From VGXO01 sp964614695 (GTDB taxonomy: Bacteria; Planctomycetota; Phycisphaerae; Phycisphaerales; SM1A02), in assembly GCA_964614695.1 (NCBI GenBank), contig CAZTMB010000004.1, positions 1-64,000 on the forward strand: a stretch of 64,000 bases of DNA, in the 5' to 3' direction. Every line of letters starts with the position of its first letter. Position 1 is the stretch's first letter. Under the pieces are notes generated by a model, which was not told where the DNA came from, searched no databases, and worked only from the letters and a program-made list of their open reading frames with translations. This document shows, piece by piece, positions 52,368-63,722 of the stretch. The translations under genes were made by a program, and so were the position numbers.

Positions 52368-54176
52368 ATGTCCACCTTGAAGTCTCGAACGGCTCGCTTC
52401 GGTCGTCCCTCGATGCTCGCTGCGGTTGCCGCCGCAGCGATGCTGCTTGCTCCCTCCGCCAGCCCGCTCGGTGGCTGGCTCTCCTCGGCGTCGGCGCAGG
52501 ATGGAGCGGGAGGCGGTCAGGCCGGAGGTCGGTCAGGCGGTCGTGGCCAGCGCATGCAGGATGGCGGCGACGCCGGGCAGCGGGGCGGTCGCGGGCAGCG
52601 CGGTCAGGACGGCGCCCAAGGCGGCCGTGGCGGCATGGGTGGCATGGGTGGCCGTGGCGGCCGGATGGGTGGCATGGGCGGCGGCATGCGTGACGTCCGC
52701 GAGTTGATGGAGCCCGACTTCGTGCGGCGCGACGTGCCGCTCTTCGTCACGCAACTCGAGCTCGACGACACCCAGAGCCTCGTCGTCGAGACGCTGATGG
52801 GCGACTACGAGAACGACTACGCCTCGGCGTCGGGCCGCGTCACCGAGCAGATGGCCGAGATGGGCCGCCAGATGTTCTCGAACATGGTGACTCCGGAGAT
52901 GCGGACGCGCTTCGAGGACGAGGCTCGCTCGATCCGCGAGGAGATCCGCGAGATGCAGGACGCCGCGGGCGGCGAACTCGATCCCGAGCAGATCCGCAAC
53001 ATCTGGCGGGAGCGCATGGGCAAGCTGCAGCAGGAGATCGCCGCCGAGCAGGGCGACAACGGCATGGCCGCGCAGATGCAGGCGACGATGGGCGAGATGT
53101 TCGCCCGCCTTCAGGAGTGGCAGGCGAAGAAGGCCGCGATGCGGGTGGCGTTCGTGGACGGCCTCAAGGTCCAGCTCACCGACGAGCAGCTCGAGCTCTG
53201 GCCCGCGTTCGAGCGGTTCGTGATCCGCGAGAAGAGCCTTCCGAAGGCTCGGCTCTCCGGCGAGGGGCTGAACCTCTTCCTCGTCGTCGACGAGGCGGAG
53301 CTTTCCGAGGAGGCGATGACGAAGCTCGATCCGATCCTCGACGAGTACGAGGTCGTGCTCGACCAGGCGATCCGTCGTCGCGACGAGGTGGTCGCGACCA
53401 CTTCGGCGCAGATGTACCGGTCCATCCAGGAAGGCGACACCGTCGGGGCGATGAGGACGATGGAGCGGCAGATGCAGGCTCGAACCGCGCTTCGCGATGT
53501 GAACGAGCTGTATCGCGTTCGGCTGGTCTCGGAACTCGGCGATTCGTCGGAGTCGAAGTCGCTCGGCCAGGCGATTCTCGAGTCGGGCTTCGAGCGGATC
53601 TACCAGCCCACGCCGACGGCTCGCGCCTTCGCGGCGGCTCTCGGGATCGACGGGCTCGACGCGAGCGTGCTCGAGGCGGTGCTCGCGACGCAGGCGGCCT
53701 TCGAGGCGGAGATGACGGCTCGCAACGAGCAGTTGCTGGCGCTGACCAAGCGATTCGAGCCTCAGCAGCAGCTCGACGAGGCCGAGCGGTTTGTCGCGGC
53801 GATCGCGGGCGTCATGGCCGGCGGCGGCTTCAATCCCGGCGGCTTCGGACCCGGCGCGGAGAATCCGATGCGCGAAGCGATGGACATGCGGGGCGAACTC
53901 GATCGGCAGTACCGCGAGCGCCTCGAGGCGCTGCTGACGCCCGAGCAGGTCGAGCAGTTGCCTTCGACGCGGCGCGGCCGCGGTGGCGGCGGAGGCCAGT
54001 TCGCCGAGATGCGTGAGCAGGCGCTGCAGCGATTCGACAAGGACGGAGACGGCGAACTCAGCCCTGAAGAGCGTCGCGAGATGATGGAGACCTTCCGGCA
54101 GGAGGGGTTCCCGGGTCGCGGCGGTCAGGGCGGCGGGGGTGGCCAGGGCGGACGTGGCCAGGGCCAGGGCGGCTGA
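52368..54176 (+). CDS. Secreted LTxxQ/EF-hand protein with Gly-rich segment
   Basis: 602 residues. Signal peptide (MLAAVAAAAMLLAPSASP), then a Gly/Met/Arg/Gln-rich low-complexity stretch (about 45-105). The long helical body has Spy/CpxP-like LTxxQ motifs (LTDEQLELW, LTPEQVEQL). An EF-hand FDKDGDGELSPEER lies near residue 565, followed by a second Gly/Gln-rich tail. AGGAA eight nt before the ATG. Possibly a periplasmic stress chaperone or metal sensor; inferred from motifs and its regulator neighbour. Confidence 0.75.
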   Translation: MSTLKSRTARFGRPSMLAAVAAAAMLLAPSASPLGGWLSSASAQDGAGGGQAGGRSGGRGQRMQDGGDAGQRGGRGQRGQDGAQGGRGGMGGMGGRGGRMGGMGGGMRDVRELMEPDFVRRDVPLFVTQLELDDTQSLVVETLMGDYENDYASASGRVTEQMAEMGRQMFSNMVTPEMRTRFEDEARSIREEIREMQDAAGGELDPEQIRNIWRERMGKLQQEIAAEQGDNGMAAQMQATMGEMFARLQEWQAKKAAMRVAFVDGLKVQLTDEQLELWPAFERFVIREKSLPKARLSGEGLNLFLVVDEAELSEEAMTKLDPILDEYEVVLDQAIRRRDEVVATTSAQMYRSIQEGDTVGAMRTMERQMQARTALRDVNELYRVRLVSELGDSSESKSLGQAILESGFERIYQPTPTARAFAAALGIDGLDASVLEAVLATQAAFEAEMTARNEQLLALTKRFEPQQQLDEAERFVAAIAGVMAGGGFNPGGFGPGAENPMREAMDMRGELDRQYRERLEALLTPEQVEQLPSTRRGRGGGGGQFAEMREQALQRFDKDGDGELSPEERREMMETFRQEGFPGRGGQGGGGGQGGRGQGQGG

Positions 54177-54217
54177 CCCTCCCCGCCGATCCTTCCCGGC
54201 ACTCATGAAGCACTCGG

Positions 54218-54243
54218 CGCCGCCGTCCTTCGGGACGGCGGCG
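54218..54243 (+). terminator. Hairpin terminator with UUCG tetraloop
   Basis: Eleven-pair perfect stem CGCCGCCGTCC / GGACGGCGGCG closed by C(UUCG)G, then TTGT. Lies 42 bp after the stop at 54176. Confidence 0.7.
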
Positions 54244-54423
54244 TTGTCGTGGTGGCGCCGGCCGATCGCTCATGAATCGGTCTTGGAGCACATGCTCGAA
54301 GTTGAAGCGATCCTCGCGGTTGAGCCGCGCGCCGCGAACACCGCGGCCTTAGAGTCGCGAGTCTCCCGCCCGCGAGGCTGTGCGTCGCTCGCCATCTCCG
54401 GGAGGGAGGAGAGGGAGAATCTC

Positions 54424-56486
54424 ATGAGCCGAATGAAGTTCGAATGGAGTCTCGCGTCGGCGTTGGCCGTTGCCGCGTCCGGAACGGTCCTGGCTGGCGG
54501 AGGCAAGGGGACCTTCTCGCTCACGCTGCTCCACCACCACGACGGCGAGTCGAAGCTGATCGGCGCAAGCCCAAGTCAGCCCGACTTCGGCGGGATTGCT
54601 CGCTTCGCGACGGTGGTCGCCCACGCGAAGGCGGCGGCGCCGGGCGGCGTGCTGATGCTCACGTCGGGCGACAACTTCCTCGCCGGCGCGCAGTGGGACT
54701 GCAGTCTCGAACACGGCGTCCCCTACTACGACTCGATCGCCCTGAATCTCATCGGGTACGACGCGCTCGGTCTGGGCAACCACGACTTCGACTTCGGACC
54801 CGAGGTCCTTGCGAACTTCATCGAGGGCTTCGCTCCCGACGTGCCCTTCCTCTCCGCGAACCTCGATGTCGCGCCGGAGCCGTCGCTCGCGGCGCTCGCG
54901 GCCGCGGGACGCATCGCGCCGTCGACGCTGCTCGAGATCGAGGGCCGTCTTGTGGGCGTGGTCGGCGCGACCACCACCCAGCTTCCGTTCATCTCCAGTC
55001 CAGGCGACGTCATCGTGGATCCGGACGTGCCGGGAGCCGTGCAGGCGCAGATCGACGCCCTGCTCGCCGCGGGCGCGAGGATCATCGTGCTCACCAGCCA
55101 CCTGCAGAGCGTCAGCGAGGATCTTGCGCTGATCCCGATGCTTCGCGGTGTGGACATCGCGATCGCCGGGGGCGGAGACGACCTGCTTGCGAACCCCGGG
55201 ACTGCGCTGCTTCCAGGCGACACTTCGGCCGGGCCGTACCCGATCCTCGTAAGCGATGCTGATGGTCGGGTCGTCCCGGTCGTCACCACGACCGGCGATT
55301 ACCGCTATCTCGGCCGTCTTGAAGCCACCTTCGATGCGGCGGGCGAGATCCTCTNNNNNNNNNNNNNNNNNNNNNNNNNNNNNNNNNNNNNNNNNNNNNN
55401 NNNNNNNNNNNNNNNNNNNNNNNNNNNNNNNNNNNNNNNNNNNNNNNNNNNNNNTACCGCTATCTCGGCCGTCTTGAAGCCACCTTCGATGCGGCGGGCG
55501 AGATCCTCTCGATCAGTCCCGACAGTGGGCCGATCCGCGTGATCGGCGGCGACTTCCCCGACGCGGTGTCGGCGGATCCCGTCATCCAGTCGCTCGTGGT
55601 GGACCCGGTCGAAGCCTGCGTCGAGGCGCTGGAATTGAACGTGATCGCCGTCAACGAGGTACCGCTCGACGGCCGCACCTCGCAGGTGCGTTCTCGGGAG
55701 ACCAACGAAGGCAACCTCTGTGCCGACGCTCTCCGATGGCAGGCGTCCCGGCTCGCGGCGGACTACGGCGTGCCCGTCCCGCAGGTGGCGCTTCAGAACG
55801 GCGGCGGCATCCGAAACGACTCGATCGTGCCGGTCGGCGACTTCACCGAGCTCGACAGCTTCGACATCCTGCCGTTCGTCAACTTCGTTTCGGTGTTCCC
55901 CGCCGTGCCCGTCGAGACCTTGAAGCAGGTGCTCGAGAACGCGGTCTCCCGCATCGCGCCGCCTCCGGGCTCGCCGACCTCCGGCAACGGCCGCTTCGCG
56001 CAGATCTCGGGCTTTCGTTTCACCTACAACGTCGATCTGCCGCCGGGTTCGCGAGTGACCGGAGTCGTCCTCGACAACGGCCCGGTGGTCGTGTCCAACG
56101 GCATGGTGGTCGAGGGCGCCGAGCCGATCACCGTCGCGACGGTCGACTTCCTTGCTCGCGGCGGCGACCAGTATCCGTTCGGCGATCTCCCGTTCGTCAA
56201 CCTCGGCGTGACGTGCCAGCAGGGTCTCGAGAGCTACGTGATCGCGGGTCTTGGCGGGCGGATCTCGGCGGATCAGTACCCCGTCGAAGGGCAGGGCCGG
56301 ATCGTGAGACTCGACAATCCGGCGGATCTGAACGACGACAGCGTGATCAATGCCGCCGACCTCGCGATCCTGCTCTCGCTCTGGGGCGCGTGCCCGCTCA
56401 CGGGCGCCTGTGCGGGCGATCTCGATGGCGACGGAATCGTCGGAGCTTCCGACGTGACCGTGCTCCTTGCCTCGTGGACGCTCTGA
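54424..56486 (+). CDS. Secreted 5'-nucleotidase/UshA-like enzyme with dockerin-like tail (interrupted by gap)
   Basis: Collapsing the gap gives 635 residues in one frame. Signal peptide, then the metallophosphatase domain: LLHHHDGES (first metal site, D-x-E where UshA has D-x-H), TSGDNFLAG, GLGNHDFDFG and TSHLQS. The C-terminal substrate domain has RSRETNEGNLCADALRW and QNGGGIRND. The end carries two dockerin-like loops (DLNDDSVINAADLAILL, DLDGDGIVGASDVTVLL). It probably releases phosphate from nucleotides outside the cell. GGGAGG before the ATG. Confidence 0.9.
55355..55454. other. Assembly gap (100 N) flanked by identical 55-bp repeats
   Basis: Bases 55300-55354 equal 55455-55509. Removing 155 bases rejoins the 5'-nucleotidase in one frame. 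Confidence 0.95.
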
Positions 56487-56619
56487 TCTCCGCGAGTTCC
56501 TGAGAACACCGTGCGTCGCGGCCCCCGGGCAGTCGACGGGACGACTTTGGTTTCGAGGCAGGAACTCCGCCCTGACGGGCTGCCGGCCGCGGACGCGAGG
56601 CGGTTCGGATCGCGATCCG

Positions 56620-56625
56620 TACCAT
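56620..56625 (+). promoter_or_regulatory. TANNNT -10 element, likely leaderless start
   Basis: TACCAT ends 10 nt before the ATG at 56636; no ribosome site. Confidence 0.35.
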
Positions 56626-56635
56626 CGCCCCACCC

Positions 56636-57490
56636 ATGAACCGCTCGGGACCGACGGACCTCGACCTCGCCATCGCTGCGGCGCTCGCCGCCGATTCGAG
56701 AGGCTCGTCGGCGAAGCCGCCGCCGGGAGACGAAGCGGTCGCTGCATGGATCGGGGTGCTTCGTCTCACGGTCTTCGCGGAGTTTCTTCAGCCAGCGGCG
56801 GCGGGTCGCGAGCCCCGGTCGGCGATGGTGGCGAGTCTGCGGAGCGGGCTTGCGATGCTGCTCGAACAGGCGATCGCCTCGGAGACTCCGTTGATCGAGC
56901 CGGATCCGAGTCCGTTCATCGATGCGCTGCCGGAGATCGCCCGGCTCGCAAGGCTCGACGCCGCCGCGGCGCTTGAGGGCGACCCCTCGGCTCGATCGAT
57001 GGTCGAAGTGGTCGCCGGTCTCCCGGGGCCACGAGCACTGCTGGTCCATCGCGCGGCGCATCGGCTGCATCTCGAAGGCCATCGGCTGCTCGCGCGGCTG
57101 CTCGCCGAAGCGGCGCATCGCGAGACGGGGATCGACATCCATCCGGGGGCCTCGATCGGCGAGTCGTGCTTCATCGATCACGGCACCGGCGTCGTGATCG
57201 GCGAGACCGCGGTGATCGGCCGGCGATGCCGCCTCTATCAGGGCGTGACGCTCGGCGCGAGGTCGTTTCCCAGGGACGAGGCCGGGGCGATCGTGCGTGG
57301 CGCGAAGCGGCATCCGACCCTCGAGGATGACGTGGTCGTCTACGCCAACGCGACGATCCTCGGCGGCGACACGGTCATCGGACGAGGCTCGGAGATCGCC
57401 GGCGGTTCGTTCGTCACCTCGTCCGTCGCCGAAGGGCACATCGCCTGGACCCCTCGCGAGCGACCGACGGTCCGTCCCCGCGGCGGATGA
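56636..57490 (+). CDS. cysE: Serine O-acetyltransferase
   Basis: 284 residues. A helical N-terminal half ends in AHRLHLEGHRLLARLL, then the hexapeptide beta-helix GIDIHPGASIGESCFIDHGT with the catalytic Asp-His, GVVIGETAVIG and YQGVTLGARS. It makes O-acetylserine, the precursor of cysteine. Longer and with an N-terminal domain more like EpsC/SrpH types than E. coli CysE. No cysK is adjacent. Confidence 0.92.
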   Translation: MNRSGPTDLDLAIAAALAADSRGSSAKPPPGDEAVAAWIGVLRLTVFAEFLQPAAAGREPRSAMVASLRSGLAMLLEQAIASETPLIEPDPSPFIDALPEIARLARLDAAAALEGDPSARSMVEVVAGLPGPRALLVHRAAHRLHLEGHRLLARLLAEAAHRETGIDIHPGASIGESCFIDHGTGVVIGETAVIGRRCRLYQGVTLGARSFPRDEAGAIVRGAKRHPTLEDDVVVYANATILGGDTVIGRGSEIAGGSFVTSSVAEGHIAWTPRERPTVRPRGG

Positions 57491-57625
57491 TCGTCGGCGT
57501 CGGTCTCGTTCGCGGCGGAGATCCGGGACGTTGGGTCTCGTAGGATGCGACTTTCGGCCTCCTGCCGGTCGGCAGGGCGCCGGTTCGTCCATCTCGGTCC
57601 GCACCCCGCTCAGGATTCCCGCGAC

Positions 57626-60369
<2,744 letters not shown>

Positions 60370-60373
<4 letters not shown>

Positions 60374-61401
60374 CGAAGGCCGCCCGCCCGAGCGAGGAAC
60401 TTCGGAAGCCCGACGGCGCGAGAGGCCTTCGCGTCGTCGAGTTGGAGGTTCAACCGCCGCGGGCCGAAGCGGTGATCGTGACCTGCGACAGCGGCGACCT
60501 GGTCTTCGAGGCGGTGGCGGCGCTGCTTGCCGAGCCCGAGATCGCCCGCGTCGTCATCGTCGACAACGCGAGCCGCGCCGAGTACCGATCCCGGTTGCGG
60601 TCCTTGGCAAGTGCCCGCGTCGCTGTGGAACTCGCGGATCGCAACCGAGGATTCGCCGCGGGCGTGAACCTCGGCCTGGCCCGTGCGACCGCGAGGTCGG
60701 TGGCGATCGTGAATCCCGATTGCGTGGTGAAGCCGGGATCGATTGCGGCGCTGCTGGAGGTGTTGGAGTCGCGGCGGGAGGCGGGCCTCGTCGGCGGACT
60801 CGTCGTCGATCCGTGCGGACGCGAGCAGGAGGGCGCTCGTCGCGACCTGCCGACACGCCGCCATGCGATCGCACGGTGGCTCGGGCTTCGCGGTCCGCGA
60901 TGGCGGTTCAATCACGCTGGCCTGCCGCTGCCTGATGCGGAGATCGAGGTCGAGGCGATCTCGGGCGCATTCATGATGGTGCGACGGGAGTGCCTCGAGT
61001 CCGTTGGAGGACTCGACGAGCGATTCAGGTTGCACTTCGAGGATCTCGACTGGTGCGCGAGATTCCGGCGTTCGGGACAGCGGGTGCTCTTCGTGCCGCA
61101 GGCGGCGGCGATCCATGCCAAAGGGACCTCGTCCGCCGCGCGGCCGATCCACGCGTGCTTCCACAAGCATCGCTCGTTGGTGCTCTTCGATCGCCTGCAC
61201 GCCGTCTCTCCTTGGCAGCGGCGGACCCGGTGGCTGTTCGCGAGCGCCGTGTGGGTCGGGTGTGGATTCGCGATCGTCGCCGAGGCGGTGCGCGCGACGC
61301 GCGGGCGAGATCGCGCCGTCCGTAGGGGCGAACAGGCGCGAACGGCATCAGCCTGCTTCGCGGGAACGCAGGGCGATTCGGCGCGCATCCCGTCCGCGTG
61401 A
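60370..61401 (+). CDS. Glycosyltransferase family 2 (rhamnosyltransferase-like)
   Basis: 343 residues. GT2 core: IVTCDSGDLV, VVIVDNASRA, NRGFAAGVNLGLA, IVNPDCVVKPG and GAFMMVRRECLESVGGLDE followed by HFEDLDWCARFRRSG. This is the WbbL-like group that adds rhamnose or a related sugar to lipid-linked glycans. The TTG start overlaps the aconitase stop. The 3' end overlaps the opposing GT2 by 54 bp. Confidence 0.88.
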
Positions 61402-62400
61402 TCGGCTGCGGCGGGGAACAAGCGCCCACGCGAGCGCGTTCGCGATCGCGGCCACGGAGGCGGTGCGACGCTCCTGGATCGCGCGACGCGCGGACAGCAC
61501 GCGACCGATGGCTCGCAAGGCCTCGACCTTCGCCCGCAGCACCAGCCGACCCTGCCCGCGGGCGGCTCCTGCAGCCACGCAGGCCAGTTGCGCCGTGGCG
61601 AAGGCGGGAAGCAGGAGCAGGTTCAGAGGCCACGGCATGCATCGCACGAAGCACCAGACCATGTTCCGATGGCCATGGAAGGTCGCGAAGTCGCTGCGAG
61701 GGCCGCCCGAGGAGTGCCCGTGCTCGTGATCGCAGACCGCGTCGGCGACGCAGACGCACTCGAAGCCGGCGAGCCGGAGCCGGAATCCAAGATCGACGTC
61801 CTCGAAGTAGCAGAAGAAGTCCTCTTCGAAGGCGCCGGCTTCGACAAAGCGGTCCCGCCGATAGACCGCCGCCGCGGCACACGCGGAGAATGCCTCGAGA
61901 TTCCGCGCAGGTGCGGATCTCGCCCCGTAGCCGTGCCGCCACGCGAGCCCGCTGCAGTGCAGGGCGTCGCCTGCACCATCGAGCAAGCCGGGACTGCCTC
62001 CGAGGAACTGCACGGACGCGAAGCTCGCCGCGCGGGGATGGCGATTCGCGGCCTCGAGCATCGCGGCGACCCAGCCGGGGCGAAGCGAGACATCGGCGTT
62101 GAGCACCGCGACCAAGCCGCCGGAGGCCATGGCCACGCCGCGATTCGCGGCTGCGGCAAATCCGATGTTCGCCCCGGCCGGGATCCATCGGACCGCCCCG
62201 AAGTGGGAGACGATCTCGGCGGTCGGGTCGGTGCTTCCGGCGTCGACGACCAGCACCTCGACCGGCGGCGGTTGCTGGTCCAGGATCGAAGCGAGACACC
62301 GCCCGATGCAGTCGGCGGACTGATGGGTCACGACGACCAGCGACAGCCGGGGCGGATCTGCCGTGAATCGTGTCGAGAAGTCGGGGACTGGTTCGATCAT
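61348..62400 (-). CDS. Glycosyltransferase family 2 (rhamnosyltransferase-like)
   Basis: 350 residues. Same layout as the gene it converges on: VVVTHQSADC, VLVVDAGSTDP, NIGFAAAANRGVA, VLNADVSLRPG and FEEDFFCYFEDVDLGFRLRL. Divergent from the WecA-like gene across 71 bp, which suggests a shared glycan pathway. Confidence 0.9.
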   Translation of the reverse strand: MIEPVPDFSTRFTADPPRLSLVVVTHQSADCIGRCLASILDQQPPPVEVLVVDAGSTDPTAEIVSHFGAVRWIPAGANIGFAAAANRGVAMASGGLVAVLNADVSLRPGWVAAMLEAANRHPRAASFASVQFLGGSPGLLDGAGDALHCSGLAWRHGYGARSAPARNLEAFSACAAAAVYRRDRFVEAGAFEEDFFCYFEDVDLGFRLRLAGFECVCVADAVCDHEHGHSSGGPRSDFATFHGHRNMVWCFVRCMPWPLNLLLLPAFATAQLACVAAGAARGQGRLVLRAKVEALRAIGRVLSARRAIQERRTASVAAIANALAWALVPRRSRSRGRDARRIALRSREAG

Positions 62401-62456
62401 GGAACTCGGCGGGTCGGGCGGACCGATCCGAGGCGTCGCGAGAACACGGCTTCCGC

Positions 62457-62462
62457 TAGCAT
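62457..62462 (+). promoter_or_regulatory. TANNNT -10 element, likely leaderless start
   Basis: TAGCAT ends 9 nt before the ATG at 62472. Confidence 0.4.
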
Positions 62463-62471
62463 CGCACCTTC

Positions 62472-63668
62472 ATGGATGATCGGGTCACGTGCCTGCTGGC
62501 GCTTGGAGGCGCCGGACTCGCCGCATGGATCGCGTCGGCGGTCGTCTCGCGCCCTGTGTTCGCCTCGCTGGCGGTCGGTCGAGATGTCCATTTTCGAAGC
62601 CAGTCCGAGCCGATCGGTCGGGGCGGTGGGGTTGCGGTGGCCGTGCCGGTCCTCGTGGCATCCGTCCTGTGCGGGTGGGCCGATTCATTTCCGTCTCAGA
62701 GCACGGGGATCGCGCTGATCGGCGCGCTGTCGATCTCGTTCCTCGTCGGACTCGTCGATGATCTGCGTCCGCTCGGCCCGCTCGCGAAGTTCATCGGGCA
62801 GTGCTTGGCCGCCACGGTGCTTGCCACGGCCTTGGCGTGGTCCGGCGCGGCATGGCCGGTGCTCGCGATCGCGGTTCTGCTCTCGTTGTGGAGCCAAAAT
62901 GCCTGGAACTTCATCGATGGCACCGACGGCCTGATGGCGAGCGCCGCGATCGCGGTGTTCGCCGTCGGGGGCGGATTGGCCTGGCACGTCGCGTCGGAGC
63001 CGAGCGAGATCGTCTTCCTGTCGGCACTCGTCGTGGCGGCGATGGTCGGATTCCTCCCGTGGAATCTTCCGTTGGCGAGGCTCTTTCTGGGGGACGCGGG
63101 GAGCCTCTTCGTCGGGGGCGCCTACGCCATCTGCACCGTGCTGGCGTTTCAAGCGAGCCCTTCGCTTGGTTGGGCTTGGCTCGTGCTCGGTGCCCCCATC
63201 CACGCCGATGTGCTGGTTTGCCTCGTGCGGCGCGTGGTTCGCCGTTGCAGGTGGTGGGAGGGGCACCGCGAGCACGCCTACCAGCACGTCTTCCACCGCC
63301 GTCGCTCGCACGCGGCCCCGCTGGCTCTCGGTGCGGGGCTCTGGCTTCTGGTGGCGTTGCCGACCTCGATCTGGGCGATCGACGGCGGTTGGATCGCGGC
63401 GGTGGTTGGCATCGGGATCTGCGTCATCGCCGTCGCTGCGCTGGGATCGGGACAACCGATCGGATCGGCAGCTCCGGTCGCCGCGACGCACCATCCGACC
63501 GTCTTCACGCCGGCCGCGCCGACGAGGCGGCCTCCGGTTCCCGCCCCCGCCGTCCTCGCGATTCCCAGGCTTGGCGGACTCTCCCGGGAGTCTCGAGATT
63601 CCCTCGCAGAGGTCGCGGTGGAGCGGACGGTCGGCGCCGCGTTCGCCGCGACTCCGCTGCGAAAGTAG
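62472..63668 (+). CDS. WecA/MraY-family polyprenyl-phosphate GlcNAc-1-P transferase
   Basis: 398 residues, about ten helices. Family motifs in order: PIGRGGGVAVAV, VGLVDDLRPLG (Asp pair), NFIDGTDGL, FLGDAGSLFVGG and the cytoplasmic HREHAYQHVFHRR (His motif). It loads GlcNAc-1-P or a similar sugar on undecaprenyl phosphate. A Pro-rich cytoplasmic tail of about 70 residues is an unusual addition. Confidence 0.93.
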   Translation: MDDRVTCLLALGGAGLAAWIASAVVSRPVFASLAVGRDVHFRSQSEPIGRGGGVAVAVPVLVASVLCGWADSFPSQSTGIALIGALSISFLVGLVDDLRPLGPLAKFIGQCLAATVLATALAWSGAAWPVLAIAVLLSLWSQNAWNFIDGTDGLMASAAIAVFAVGGGLAWHVASEPSEIVFLSALVVAAMVGFLPWNLPLARLFLGDAGSLFVGGAYAICTVLAFQASPSLGWAWLVLGAPIHADVLVCLVRRVVRRCRWWEGHREHAYQHVFHRRRSHAAPLALGAGLWLLVALPTSIWAIDGGWIAAVVGIGICVIAVAALGSGQPIGSAAPVAATHHPTVFTPAAPTRRPPVPAPAVLAIPRLGGLSRESRDSLAEVAVERTVGAAFAATPLRK

Positions 63669-63722
63669 GCGGGAACTTCCGGTTCTTTTGCCGGAGTTGC
63701 GGAGCCTTGGTCATGGTCGGGG

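Noticed and set aside
52620..52690. Tandem ggcatgggtggc-type repeat
   Set aside because: In frame within the secreted protein at 52368; it codes for Gly-Met-Gly and is low-complexity protein sequence, not a satellite or CRISPR.
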